A stretch of 64,000 nucleotides of DNA from Enterobacterales bacterium (GTDB lineage: Bacteria; Pseudomonadota; Gammaproteobacteria; Enterobacterales; Succinivibrionaceae), in assembly GCA_900768635.1 (NCBI GenBank), contig CAAGDP010000198.1, positions 1 to 64,000 on the forward strand, in the 5' to 3' direction. Positions 45,592 to 54,499 of the stretch are shown here, in pieces (positions within the stretch are counted from its first letter, which is position 1; every line of letters begins with the position of its first letter). The notes beneath the pieces were generated by a model. That model was given only the letters and a program-made list of their open reading frames with translations. It was not told where the DNA came from and searched no databases. The position numbers and the translations under genes were made by a program.

Positions 45592-45652
45592 TAAACAAAT
45601 AGAAAACAGGAGAAAGGGCTCTTGCACTTTCTGTTACTTGTTTATTTTTTTT
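45592..45652 (+). terminator. rho-independent terminator of trxA
   Basis: TAAACAA/TTGTTTA outer pairs enclose AGAAAG/CTTTCT inner pairs, followed by a run of eight T within TTTATTTTTTTTAC. Confidence 0.7.
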
Positions 45653-45662
45653 ACAAAAACTG

Positions 45663-45668
45663 TATAAT
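45663..45668 (+). promoter_or_regulatory. -10 element of rpoZ promoter
   Basis: Consensus TATAAT preceded by TG, 10 bp after the trxA terminator T-tract. The -35 (TTGTTT, 19-bp spacer) is poor. The resulting rpoZ leader of about 125 nt contains an AAAGCC/GGCTTT hairpin near 45752-45773. Confidence 0.5.
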
Positions 45669-45799
45669 TTAACGATCGCAGGTTAGTCTTTCACGCTTAC
45701 AGGGCTGTCAGGGTATCCTGGACCCAAACAAATAAAGAATTTTCACTGAAAGCCTCTCCATAAGGCTTTCTCGCACAAGAATTATTATTGGAGTATCGA

Positions 45800-46156
45800 A
45801 TGGCTCGCATTACAGTTGAAGACGCAGTTCAAAAGGTAGGTAATCGATTTGATTTGGTTCTACTGGCCGCTAGAAGAGCAAGACAGATTGCTGTAGGTGG
45901 CAAAAAGCCTCTGGTAGATGAAGAAAACGATAAGCCAACTGTTATTGCTCTTCGCGAAATTGAAGAAGATCTGATTTCCAAGGAAACATTAGACCGTCTT
46001 GATCAGCAATCTCAGGATCTTAATACTTCACAGGTCTCTGTGGATATGGGATTAAATTCTCCATCACCATTTGATGGTCCTTCTGAAGAAGCTGATTCCA
46101 AGATAGAAAAAGAAGTAATTGACAGCGATACCGTTGTTGTATCAGTTGCAGAATAA
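45800..46156 (+). CDS. rpoZ: DNA-directed RNA polymerase omega subunit
   Basis: Binds beta-prime and assists RNA polymerase assembly; in E. coli it is part of a ppGpp site. Residues 1-65 match E. coli omega nearly position by position ([49 protein letters not shown]). The protein is 118 residues rather than ~91, with a serine- and acid-rich tail ending VVVSVAE. The ATG at 45800 follows GGAGTATCGA. Not adjacent to gmk or spoT as in E. coli. Confidence 0.96.
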   Translation: MARITVEDAVQKVGNRFDLVLLAARRARQIAVGGKKPLVDEENDKPTVIALREIEEDLISKETLDRLDQQSQDLNTSQVSVDMGLNSPSPFDGPSEEADSKIEKEVIDSDTVVVSVAE

Positions 46157-46170
46157 AAATCATCCTAATA

Positions 46171-46242
46171 ATCGGGTAGGGTGAGTTCTTCACTCACCCC
46201 TCCCCAGCCACCGTACATGCGGTACCGCAAATGGCGATTCAA
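46171..46242 (-). mobile_element. decayed group II intron, 3' end (domains V-VI)
   Basis: Read on the minus strand: GAATCGCCATTTGCG-GTAC-CGCATGTACGGTGGC forms a domain V-like hairpin, followed by GGGGAGGGGTGAGT-GAAG-AACTCACCC (domain VI-like stem) and CTACCCGAT, which resembles the 3' end of bacterial group II introns. No intact reverse transcriptase, and no recognisable 5' end (GUGYG), is present nearby. The 3' splice site would be near 46171, 14 bp past the rpoZ stop on the opposite strand. Recognised from memory of intron ends; a covariance search is needed. Confidence 0.55.
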
Positions 46243-46669
46243 TACAGCTGTTACGGAATTATCCCTTGTCGATAATTCCTTCGAAATACGGCTTCTTACA
46301 GAATTTATCCTCACCAAGGAGTGGCTGTTCCCTTTACCGTTATCTGAAACACAGTTGATAGCTTCTCAGCTTCATATAACCGATCCCATGGTCAATCAGA
46401 TCCCTTATGTGACGACGACAGATTTCCTGTACAGAAAATCCGGTTCTATCTAAATTTTTGTTGATAAGAGCGAGATAGCATCCAAATGCATGAAGCATAA
46501 TAAAGGATTCCTATAATAAATTGTAATTAGTATGAGTTTTAATTATCCGCCCTCACTTTACCGGAGAAAACAACATGCTGTCAGAGTTTGATGGCGAGAT
46601 TTTCAAAAGGTTTGTAACAGAACAATCTACTTTAAATTCGAAATGTAAAATTTACCGGAAGGTGTCTTT
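46243..46669. other. probable remnant region upstream of the intron end
   Basis: About 430 bp. On the minus strand a stop-bounded frame of about 34 codons (includes QEICRRHIRDLIDHG) may be residual intron-encoded coding sequence, but it is unrecognisable. A 90-codon plus-strand frame at 46181-46453 runs antisense through the intron domains and is rejected. Confidence 0.3.
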
Positions 46670-47332
46670 TTATTCTGATTTCCGAAGGACATTCAAAAAG
46701 CCCTGATAAAACCCATGACGGGTTTTTTTATCAATTTCAGCAAACTCTGTCTGCAAACTAAAAGCAATATGATCGCTGGATAAAGCGTCCTTGCCCAAAA
46801 CTGCAACCCAGCGAGGATCATAATTACGTTCAGCTATTTCATCATATTCAATCACTCTCTTCATTATCTGCTTAAGCTCCGGTACATGACTCCCAGCATA
46901 AGCTCTGATCTTACGACCATAAAATCCATTCAGCTTGGTAAGTCCTTCCCTTACCGTAGGATCCAGTGATTTGTTAGCATCGGAACGTGCCCGAAGCTGG
47001 GCGGTATAATGCCAGAAGGTTGCGGCAAAGGTTTCATTTCTCATCATCAGATAATCTGCCAATGCATACAAAACCGGCGGGGTAAAATCATTTGGGTGGG
47101 AAAGCACTGTGTTAACTGTTTCAGTATTGCCTTCCTTAATGGATCCGACAATAATTTCGGTTTGAGCGGTTCCAAGTGTAGCAAATTCACCATGATACAT
47201 TCCCTGAGAGGAACGTTGCTGCTCATTATTCTCCGGAGTTGGAGCTCCAATTCGATCTGTTACCTTTTCAACAACACACCCGGTCAAACTCAGTAAACAC
47301 AACAGCGCCAAAAGAAGCTTAATCATTGACAT
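46670..47332 (-). CDS. putative lipoprotein of unknown function
   Basis: The 220-residue product has a clear lipoprotein signal: MIKLLLALLCLLSLTGC with predicted lipidated Cys19. The mature part is soluble and mostly helical, and matches no family I know. Two ATGs (47332, 47326) are possible. Its start overlaps the end of the preceding gene by 14 bp, so the two are translated as a unit and probably act together. Confidence 0.75.
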   Translation of the reverse strand: MSMIKLLLALLCLLSLTGCVVEKVTDRIGAPTPENNEQQRSSQGMYHGEFATLGTAQTEIIVGSIKEGNTETVNTVLSHPNDFTPPVLYALADYLMMRNETFAATFWHYTAQLRARSDANKSLDPTVREGLTKLNGFYGRKIRAYAGSHVPELKQIMKRVIEYDEIAERNYDPRWVAVLGKDALSSDHIAFSLQTEFAEIDKKTRHGFYQGFLNVLRKSE

Positions 47333-48020
47333 TGTATTTAAGTTTCAACTCCACTCCGCCATCTACAACTAACGCCTGTAAAACGTGCACCAGCTCGGAT
47401 GGACGCTTATCCAAAATCTCATAGCGGTTAACAGGAACATTCTTCAAAAAATCCCGGAAATCAATGGTAAGAATATCAGAAGCATAGATCAGCTTGATAC
47501 CATTGCGACAGGTCATATTAAGATTCTTTTCCAGAAGGCTGTTTACCATATTCATGGCCAGAGATGAGAATAATTTACTAAGTCCGCCGTTTAGAGCTCT
47601 TTTCTCATTAATGCACAGAACAAGATTTGATTTATGTGCATCGTTGATACATTCAACAATTTCGCCTTTGATAAGAAAGCGCCCCATGCGATGCTCAATC
47701 ATGCAATCCATAGAGCCATTACCATAACAATTTATATCTGCAGTCTTAATTGTAGAGGATCTAGCAAGTATCACACCTAGCAAATTGTTAAGAAAAGCTT
47801 CGGAGATAAAAAGTCTTCCTTCCTTCAGTTCCGATAGGGCGTTGGTTGTCCATAAATTGTAGAGAGGTAAAATAAGAGATTTAAATTCTTCGGAAACTAT
47901 TGCTGGGTTTTCCCGATTAGCTAACAGAAAATCGGCGACCGAATTGATGAAGCATTCAGTCTCATCACGCTTTTGAGCATAGAGGTTTTTGCAAAAACCA
48001 ATTAAATACTTATAATCCAT
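47319..48020 (-). CDS. hypothetical protein, paired with downstream lipoprotein
   Basis: A 233-residue protein with no signal peptide or membrane segment and no recognised family. It is mostly helical in the first half (RDETECFINSVADFLLANRE) and has mixed strands later (FLIKGEIVECINDAHKSNLVLCINEKRA). Six cysteines are scattered without a metal-binding pattern. Overlap with the lipoprotein gene suggests one operon; a partnership between the cytoplasmic product and an outer-membrane lipoprotein is speculative. Probably lineage-specific. Confidence 0.65.
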   Translation of the reverse strand: MDYKYLIGFCKNLYAQKRDETECFINSVADFLLANRENPAIVSEEFKSLILPLYNLWTTNALSELKEGRLFISEAFLNNLLGVILARSSTIKTADINCYGNGSMDCMIEHRMGRFLIKGEIVECINDAHKSNLVLCINEKRALNGGLSKLFSSLAMNMVNSLLEKNLNMTCRNGIKLIYASDILTIDFRDFLKNVPVNRYEILDKRPSELVHVLQALVVDGGVELKLKYNVND

Positions 48021-48549
48021 AGAAACAGCTCAACGAACAAACAGAAAAACCCTGAAATAAGAAAGGATCTGAAACGGGTATTATAACTTAGACTAATTTT
48101 ATTTAAAAATCAATAAAAATGAATTTATACAGCTCGCAAAATCAGGAGAAAATCCTTGAAAACAGCCTGTTTTCCCTAAATTATCTTAAGTTTTCAGAGA
48201 GTCAGAAATTTAAATCCCTCTTGAAAACAACATGTAATCTACCCCAGGAAACCTGAGAATGAAAAGCAGGTATGAATTTCCGTACATACAGCATGCTCAA
48301 CATCCTACGTCAATCCTGCAGTCGCATGTAAGAGCTCTTTTTCCTTGCCAGAAACCTGCAACATCCTTGAGAATGCCCTGTCCATATATGTTTGACAAAT
48401 GTCAAAATTGAATTACATAATATAACAGAATTTCTTAAAAGGACGGTATATGTAAGATTTATGCAGATGTATAACCTGACAACCGGGATAATTCTGTCTA
48501 AACAGACTTATGTATACCCACTCCAAATATTGATTCAGAGGAATTTATA
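48021..48549. other. intergenic region with palindromic operator candidate
   Basis: About 530 bp. The only distinct element is TTTGACA-AA-TGTCAAA at 48391-48406. No coding sequence or RNA recognised. Confidence 0.35.
48391..48406. promoter_or_regulatory. palindromic operator overlapping a -35 hexamer
   Basis: TTTGACA-AA-TGTCAAA: perfect 7-bp arms around 2 bp, containing a consensus -35 TTGACA (48392-48397). A -10 is not clean (TACATA at 16 bp, TAATAT at 20 bp). Located about 150 bp before the nitroreductase gene, so a repressor site is plausible; the regulator is unknown. Confidence 0.4.
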
Positions 48550-49062
48550 ATGGAATTCACAGAAGTAATTACCCAACGATATTCTTGCAAAAACTTCAGT
48601 TCCCGCCCTGTAGGCCAGGAACAACTGAATGCTATTCTGGAGGCAGGACGCGTAGCTCCCACAGCTAAAAATCTCCAGGAACAACATATTTATGTTATAT
48701 CAGATCCTGAGAAATTAAAAATAATCGACGATGTATGTCCCTGCCGTTATAAAGCACCCCTTGTTCTGGTAGTAGCTTATAACACTGAGCATGTTTTCAC
48801 CTATCCCGGCGGACAACGGGATTCCGGGCTCGAAGATACCAGCATCGTGGCAACTCATATGATGCTGGCAGCATGTAACGCCGGCGTAGACAGTTGCTGG
48901 ATAAATTTTTTCGATCCGGAAAAGCTGAAAGCAGCACTGAATCTTCCTCAGAATGAGGAAATTCTTATGATGTTGGATTTGGGATATGCCGCTGAAGGTT
49001 TTAAACCCCTTTCCAAACATTTTTCAAGAAAGGATTTAACCGAAACTGTTACCTATCTCTGA
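48550..49062 (+). CDS. nitroreductase family protein
   Basis: FMN-binding oxidoreductase of the nitroreductase fold, 170 residues. The N-terminus EVITQRYSCKNFSSRPV has the conserved Arg-Ser/Tyr FMN-binding pattern; AGRVAPTAKNLQEQHIYVI and the later MLAACNAGVDSCWINFF are typical of short family members common in anaerobes. Substrate unknown. The ATG follows CAGAGGAATTTATA. Possibly controlled by the palindrome upstream. Confidence 0.88.
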   Translation: MEFTEVITQRYSCKNFSSRPVGQEQLNAILEAGRVAPTAKNLQEQHIYVISDPEKLKIIDDVCPCRYKAPLVLVVAYNTEHVFTYPGGQRDSGLEDTSIVATHMMLAACNAGVDSCWINFFDPEKLKAALNLPQNEEILMMLDLGYAAEGFKPLSKHFSRKDLTETVTYL

Positions 49063-49147
49063 GTATTTTTTAATCAGAAGAACATAATCTGTAGCAGAAT
49101 CAGGTACCCGGCTACGGGTATAATTAAAATAATGAGGCTTTTTTTCA

Positions 49148-50140
49148 ATGTGCAAAATACTGTTAATGTGCGGTGGAGACGGCTCTGAACACAGCATTTC
49201 CCTTACCAGCGCTCAATTTATAGAATCTCAGCTTGGTTTATTGCCGGATGTTTCCGTAAACAAGGTGATCCTTCACAAATCCTCTTGGGAAACTGCTGAT
49301 GGCAGAATGTGTTTTCTGGACAATAAACACCGGCTGGTATTTGAAAACGGGGAATTTGAAACCATAGATTACGCCATCCCCTGCATTCATGGCTTCCCAG
49401 GAGAAACCGGTGATATCCAGTCTTATCTGGAACTAATCAACCTGCCATATATGGGCTGTCCGTCTGAAGGTTCCAAGCTCTGCTTTAACAAAATTTCCAC
49501 AAAGTTATGGTTAAGCAGTCTTGAAATACCTAATACTCCATATGTATTTCTTACCGAAAATACTGCAGCCGATCAGGCCAAGGCTTTTCAGGCAATGCGC
49601 AAGTGGAATGCAGTATTTGTTAAAGCCGCCAGTCAAGGTTCTTCTGTGGGATGCTACAAAGTAGATGATCTCTCCAAACTATCCGCAACCATTAGTCAGG
49701 CTTTCACTTATTCAAATCAGGTTCTGGTAGAAAAGGCGGAGGAACCCCGGGAGCTGGAAGTAGCTGTTTATGAATACGATGGAAAAATTATTGCTACCAA
49801 TCCCGGTGAAATCCTTACCTCTTCCAATCAGTTCTATACCTATGAAGAGAAGTACAGTTCCAGCAGTAAAACCAGTACGGTAGTAGAAGCAGAAAACCTG
49901 ACAGATGAACAAAAAGAACTAATCCGCTCCTATGCCATTAAGGCTTTTACCCATCTGAAGCTTAAGGATCTGTCCCGGGTAGACTTTTTCCTTACCAGAG
50001 ATAATCAAATTCTGCTTAACGAAATTAATACCTTCCCTGGTATGACGCCTATTTCCATGTTCCCTAAAATGCTGGAACATCATGGTGAAAAATTCCCGGA
50101 ATTTTTGCGTCAGTGCATAGAACGGGGTCTTAAGAAGTAA
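49148..50140 (+). CDS. ddl: D-alanine-D-alanine ligase
   Basis: ATP-grasp enzyme making D-Ala-D-Ala for peptidoglycan. The 330-residue protein has LLMCGGDGSEHSISLTSA at the N-terminus, AIPCIHGFPGETGDIQSYLELINLPYMG, the ATP-binding VKAASQGSSVGCYKV, and the metal site DFFLTRDNQILLNEINTFPGMTP. N-terminal HGFPGETGD differs from the more common HGxxGEDG, an ordinary variant. Stands alone rather than in the mur cluster; a strong terminator follows. Confidence 0.93.
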   Translation: MCKILLMCGGDGSEHSISLTSAQFIESQLGLLPDVSVNKVILHKSSWETADGRMCFLDNKHRLVFENGEFETIDYAIPCIHGFPGETGDIQSYLELINLPYMGCPSEGSKLCFNKISTKLWLSSLEIPNTPYVFLTENTAADQAKAFQAMRKWNAVFVKAASQGSSVGCYKVDDLSKLSATISQAFTYSNQVLVEKAEEPRELEVAVYEYDGKIIATNPGEILTSSNQFYTYEEKYSSSSKTSTVVEAENLTDEQKELIRSYAIKAFTHLKLKDLSRVDFFLTRDNQILLNEINTFPGMTPISMFPKMLEHHGEKFPEFLRQCIERGLKK

Positions 50141-50172
50141 CGTTCCGGATGAACGGAAAGTCAGTCAGAATC

Positions 50173-50207
50173 AAGACGGAGGCATCCGGTTGCCTCCGTC
50201 TTTCATT
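50173..50207. terminator. strong terminator between ddl and TIR gene
   Basis: AAGACGGAGGCA and TGCCTCCGTCTT are a perfect 12-bp stem around TCCGGT, followed by TTTCATT on the plus strand; it may work in both directions for the convergent genes. Confidence 0.85.
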
Positions 50208-50237
50208 ATGGACAGAATGATGAAAAATACCCTTTCT

Positions 50238-51689
50238 TTACTTCAGCACAAGGACGATGGCGGTAAGAATAACCACCAGGAAGATCAAACTCATCAGAAG
50301 CATCTTTCTGGATGTACTTCCTAACATATTTTTACCAGCGGAAGGGGTAGCTTCATCAGATCCGGAAGACGGATATTTATCAGAGGAATACTTGCCACTC
50401 TCTTTATCGTTGGAGTTCACTGAAGTTACCATCTCTTTTTCCTGACTTGCAGACATGAACTGTTGAATTTTCTCCTGAATAGTTTCCTGCGAAACACTGA
50501 TATATTCACCTCTGGTGAGACTGAGAGTTTTCTGCAGATTATCGCTATCCATATTTTCTGAAACCGGGCAAACCAATACCGGACAATGACGATCAAAAGC
50601 CAGATTCAGTAATTCCTCCCGATCTTTGGTAACAACAAATTCAGGGTGATTGACAATAAGTACCACTTTACAATGACCACTGTAGAACTTTCTGAAGAAC
50701 TGATCGTTTTTGGTTCTTGATATCTGCCTCAGAAATTCCGAGTTAAGAATATTATCTTCATTTTCCATATCTTCCTGCAACGTATTGTTCAAGTCAGCTA
50801 TGGAGCACTCTGAAATATAGCTGCATCCGGACTGATTGAGAGTCATAAAGATCTGGGAGAGAATATTCCGGTATGAAGTCAGGTTCTGATAAAGGTATGA
50901 GGATTCGGGCAAATCCTTTTTACAGGCATTATCATACATTACATAGACGTTGAATATTTCATTTTCCCGCCGGCTACTCACAACAGATGGAATATCCTCT
51001 TTCCGTGCAAAATGCAAATTGCCCACAAACTCATAGATAGCACCAAAATCCTGAATATCTTCAATCAGACAAGGAATTATAGGGATCTCTGACTTCTGAG
51101 CTGTTCGTAGCTCAGACCGGATCCACTGATGTTCATCCTGAACCGAATTTTTACTGATAAGGACTAGCAGAAATCTGCTGCAGCGAATCATAGACAACAG
51201 AATTTTCTGATAATCCTGACCGGGATTTAACTCAGAATCTCCGTAGGCCGAAATACCATGCTCTTCCAGGTATTCCTTTATTTTTATGTACTGTTCATTG
51301 TCTTTGCTGCTGTGAGATATAAATACATCAAAAAACTTTTTGCTCACTTCAGGAATAATGTCATCACTGCAGTTATGGCAGTCATTATTCCAGATCTGCA
51401 CACCCCCGGTTCTGGAAGAGGTAGCTTTACGAAATACAAATCTTCCACCATATATCGATCCATCCCGTCTGCGGAGATTACCGTAATATCTGGTAGGCTC
51501 TTCCCGAGCAAAATGCCTGAAATCGTCTGCTGTAAGAGTATGTGAAAATACATTCCGGAAAATCTTACATTCACACTCCCGACACCGCAGGCTGTTTTTC
51601 CCTTCATTTTCAACAAGACTGTATTTTCCACAGTTGGGGCACTGTATGTCACACAGGCTAAGTGCACTGTCTAACTGATCATGGCTCAT
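50238..51689 (-). CDS. zinc-ribbon / TIR / TIR-like tail-anchored membrane protein
   Basis: Function unknown; TIR domains in bacteria often degrade NAD+ in anti-phage systems. Domains of the 483-residue product: a zinc ribbon (Cys17, 20, 36, 39 in CPNC ... CREC), a small domain to about 110, a TIR domain (about 119-215) starting FFDVFISHSSKDNEQ and containing the WXXXEL motif with candidate catalytic Glu193 (QWIRSELRTA), then a second, degenerate TIR-like segment (about 245-376: FNVYVMYDNA ... KVVLIVNH ... PVLVCPV), a Ser-rich low-complexity linker, and one C-terminal membrane segment (about 463-482) with no signal peptide, i.e. tail-anchored with the TIR in the cytoplasm. It is a lone gene between ddl and rho, with no defence partner nearby. 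Confidence 0.8.
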   Translation of the reverse strand: MSHDQLDSALSLCDIQCPNCGKYSLVENEGKNSLRCRECECKIFRNVFSHTLTADDFRHFAREEPTRYYGNLRRRDGSIYGGRFVFRKATSSRTGGVQIWNNDCHNCSDDIIPEVSKKFFDVFISHSSKDNEQYIKIKEYLEEHGISAYGDSELNPGQDYQKILLSMIRCSRFLLVLISKNSVQDEHQWIRSELRTAQKSEIPIIPCLIEDIQDFGAIYEFVGNLHFARKEDIPSVVSSRRENEIFNVYVMYDNACKKDLPESSYLYQNLTSYRNILSQIFMTLNQSGCSYISECSIADLNNTLQEDMENEDNILNSEFLRQISRTKNDQFFRKFYSGHCKVVLIVNHPEFVVTKDREELLNLAFDRHCPVLVCPVSENMDSDNLQKTLSLTRGEYISVSQETIQEKIQQFMSASQEKEMVTSVNSNDKESGKYSSDKYPSSGSDEATPSAGKNMLGSTSRKMLLMSLIFLVVILTAIVLVLK

Positions 51690-51751
51690 CTGGTCGCATC
51701 CTGTATTATCATCAAACTCACTTTCTTCCAGTTTCAGTCTGCTCTCTCACA

Positions 51752-51791
51752 GACAAAAAGACTCCTATAATGAACGCATTGTAGGAGTCTT
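51752..51791 (-). terminator. rho-independent terminator of rho
   Basis: Minus strand: AAGACTCCTA and TAGGAGTCTT form a perfect 10-bp stem extended by a further inner helix, followed by TTTTTGTC. It isolates the TIR gene from rho transcription. Confidence 0.9.
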
Positions 51792-51813
51792 CAGCAATTT
51801 TAGAAACAGATCA

Positions 51814-53073
51814 CTACGACTTTTTCATCAGTTCAAAAAACTCAGCATTAGTTTTTGTCTTTGACAACCTGTCAATTACAAATTCAATAGCTTCAATTTC
51901 ATCCATATCATGAACGAACTTGCGCAGGATCCAGGCATCTCTTAATTCATCCGGAGACATAAGCAGTTCATCATGACGGGTTCCGGACTTGGTAATATCA
52001 ATTGCCGGGAATACTCGTTTTTCAGCTGAACGACGAGACATTCTCACTTCCATATTACCGGTACCCTTAAATTCTTCGAAAATAACTTCGTCCATCTTCG
52101 AACCGGTATCGATAAGAGCTGTGGCAATAATAGTGAGAGAACCGCCATTTTCAATATTTCTGGCTGCACCGAAGAATTTCTTCGGCTTATGAAGAGCATT
52201 AGCATCAACACCGCCGGAAAGTACCTTACCGGATGCAGGAGTAACAGTATTATATGCTCTGGCTAGACGGGTTATGGAATCAAGAAGAATAACCACATCC
52301 TTATTATGCTCAACCAGACGCTTGGCTTTTTCAATAACCATTTCAGCCACCTGAACATGTCTTGCTGCCGGTTCATCGAAAGTGGAAGCCAGAACTTCAC
52401 CATGAACAAGTCGAGCCATTTCGGTTACTTCTTCCGGACGCTCATCAATAAGCAACACAATCAGAATGCATTCCGGATTATTGGAAGCTATGCTCTGGGC
52501 AATATTCTGAAGCAGAACAGTCTTACCGGCCTTGGGAGGAGCTACAATAAGCGCTCTCTGACCTTTACCGATAGGAGAGGCAATATCCAGAATTCTGGCT
52601 GTTATATCTTCCTTGGAACCATTGCCCCGTTCCAGTCGCAAAATTTGATCCGGATGAATAGGAGTAAGATTTTCAAAAAGAACCTTGCGGTTTTGATTTT
52701 CAGGCTCACCATTGATAGTATCAACTTTAAGCAAAGCAAAATACTTTTCACTATCAGTCTTAGGATTTCTGATCTTTCCTTCAATGGTATCGCCAGTTCT
52801 TAAATGAAGTTTACGAATTTGATTAGGAGATACGTAGATGTCATCCGGACCTGCAAGATATGAAGAATCCGAACTTCTCAAAAAACCATAGCCATCAGGC
52901 ATTATTTCAAGAACGCCACTGCCGTATATGTCTTCTCCCTGATCCGCGTGTGCCTTAAGAATTGCAAAAATTAGATCTTTCTTGTAAGCACGAGATACTT
53001 CCAGGCCCATATCAGTTGCCATGGCCTGAAGTTCATCAACGCTTTTCTTTTTTAAGTCAGACAAATGCATCAT
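51814..53073 (-). CDS. rho: transcription termination factor Rho
   Basis: Hexameric RNA helicase. The 419-residue protein (E. coli 419) has the N-terminal helical domain [17 protein letters not shown], the RNA-binding CSD ([23 protein letters not shown]), P-loop [27 protein letters not shown], and Q/R-loop regions [15 protein letters not shown] and [14 protein letters not shown]. Two adjacent ATGs make the start ambiguous by one codon. It has a long leader with a strong promoter, consistent with autoregulation known for rho. Confidence 0.98.
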   Translation of the reverse strand: MMHLSDLKKKSVDELQAMATDMGLEVSRAYKKDLIFAILKAHADQGEDIYGSGVLEIMPDGYGFLRSSDSSYLAGPDDIYVSPNQIRKLHLRTGDTIEGKIRNPKTDSEKYFALLKVDTINGEPENQNRKVLFENLTPIHPDQILRLERGNGSKEDITARILDIASPIGKGQRALIVAPPKAGKTVLLQNIAQSIASNNPECILIVLLIDERPEEVTEMARLVHGEVLASTFDEPAARHVQVAEMVIEKAKRLVEHNKDVVILLDSITRLARAYNTVTPASGKVLSGGVDANALHKPKKFFGAARNIENGGSLTIIATALIDTGSKMDEVIFEEFKGTGNMEVRMSRRSAEKRVFPAIDITKSGTRHDELLMSPDELRDAWILRKFVHDMDEIEAIEFVIDRLSKTKTNAEFFELMKKS

Positions 53074-53217
53074 AATGAAAAAAATTAGTAATTACGAATT
53101 GTAAAAAAATAAGATGAAACTCCCAAACGAGCATGGTAAAAGACTGAAACAGAGAGCTAATTTACAGTGGGAGATAACCTTGAATATTTAAGACGTTGAA
53201 ATAAATTCAACGTGGTC

Positions 53218-53246
53218 ATTATATTTCCATGATCGTTATAAATCAA
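53218..53246 (-). promoter_or_regulatory. sigma70 promoter of rho
   Basis: Minus strand TTGATT (-35, 53241-53246) and consensus TATAAT (-10, 53218-53223) with 17-bp spacing. The transcript would start near 53211 and open with an ACGTTGAA/TTCAACGT hairpin, then a ~140-nt leader to rho. Confidence 0.8.
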
Positions 53247-53362
53247 GCTTCTGTTACGTCATATTACAGGTAGTTTTCGCCATAAAAGCATAAATTACGC
53301 AAAAAATCCCGGGGTTTTATCATACAGTACCCTTTCCCTTATATGAACCGACTTTGCAAACT

Positions 53363-54499
53363 TCAGCTCAGAAGAAATTTCATAAACAACATGGAAAGAG
53401 CTGCATTGATTATACTTATGGTAAAAAGCATTTTATAGCGCTTGTAAGGGATCCCCATAACAGCCAAGATCCGTCCGGTATACTGAATTTGTGCTCCCAT
53501 TAAAAAAATGGCTGGGCACAGGATAGTCAGTTCCGTTGCAGAAATATCCCCGGAGCAGAACATGGTGGATGCCACAGCCACTCCTCCAAGTCCCGACATC
53601 CAGGATGCTATAAGCACCGTAACAGTTTTGCCGTTTAAATCAAACAATCCCATTACAGGTGATGCTAGATCACCTATCAGATCCATGGCTCCGGATTTGG
53701 AAAGAAGAGCAATAATAATATATGCCATAAGAACATTGGGCAGCATATGAAGTATTGCTATGGACCACCCTCGTTGTGCTCCTTTTACAAAGGCCTGTCC
53801 GGGATTAGCCGGAGGATGATCCCCGGATAATTTTTTTTCGGGATGGTAACTTCCGGATGATTCATCCACATTGGGAAACAGATGCACATACCATCGCATA
53901 ATATTGGTACCAAACAACTTGAACAGAATAATAACCGCAAGAGGAGTCATAAGTTCAACCGTAATATAGTTGCTTATCACAGGTATGGCCGTAAGGTACA
54001 CTCCTATCGAGGCACCTGAGGAGAATTGGAAGGCCGCAAAAATATCTCTTTGACGGCCGGACAGCAGGCCTTTGTCGTACAGTTCCCGGGAGAGCGCCGC
54101 ACCTGAATCTGAACTTTGCAACGAGCTGATAAGAGCGAGAGCACTTCCTCCGGGTAGACCGGTCAAAGGGGAAAGAACATAACCCAGACAAATTCTTGCT
54201 ATATCCAGAGCACCGAAATACACAGCTACAGACATGGCACCAAGAGCCAACATAATACCGGGTATATAGGAAAGAGCCAGCAAAAATCCCTGCCTGACAC
54301 TGGGATCCGCCTTACCGAGAAAGATATCTCCACTGTTGCCGATAGTTCCAAATTTTCCAAGCAGGGTATTATAATCAAAGGCATGCATCCAGGCAGGCCC
54401 AAACTTTGCAGCTCCTGAAAAAAAGACAATAGTAAGGACAAGAGCAATACAACCCTTGAGATATCCCATAAAACTTTTAGATTCAGTTAATGTTGCCAT
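53363..54499 (-). CDS. nucleoside-recognition (gate) domain transporter-like protein
   Basis: A 378-residue integral membrane protein with two copies of the gate fold found in YjiG/YjiH and spore-maturation proteins. Segments GFLLALSYIPGIMLALGAMSVAVYFGAL, PLTGLPGGSALALISSLQSSDSGAALSRE, and SWMSGLGGVAVASTMFCSGDISATEL are typical; about eight to nine predicted membrane helices. The transported substrate is unknown. It overlaps the end of menE by 17 bp, so it ends the menB-menE unit; link to menaquinone is not evident. Confidence 0.8.
   Translation of the reverse strand: MATLTESKSFMGYLKGCIALVLTIVFFSGAAKFGPAWMHAFDYNTLLGKFGTIGNSGDIFLGKADPSVRQGFLLALSYIPGIMLALGAMSVAVYFGALDIARICLGYVLSPLTGLPGGSALALISSLQSSDSGAALSRELYDKGLLSGRQRDIFAAFQFSSGASIGVYLTAIPVISNYITVELMTPLAVIILFKLFGTNIMRWYVHLFPNVDESSGSYHPEKKLSGDHPPANPGQAFVKGAQRGWSIAILHMLPNVLMAYIIIALLSKSGAMDLIGDLASPVMGLFDLNGKTVTVLIASWMSGLGGVAVASTMFCSGDISATELTILCPAIFLMGAQIQYTGRILAVMGIPYKRYKMLFTISIINAALSMLFMKFLLS

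Noticed and set aside
46181..46453. 90-codon plus-strand frame after rpoZ
   Set aside because: It begins within the group II intron domain VI stem and is antisense to the intron remnant; no start signal.
53300..53330. CCCGGG-centred hairpin after the gate-domain gene promoter as a terminator
   Set aside because: The complementary parts overlap with no room for a loop (AAAACCCCGGGATTTT), so it cannot form a terminator stem.
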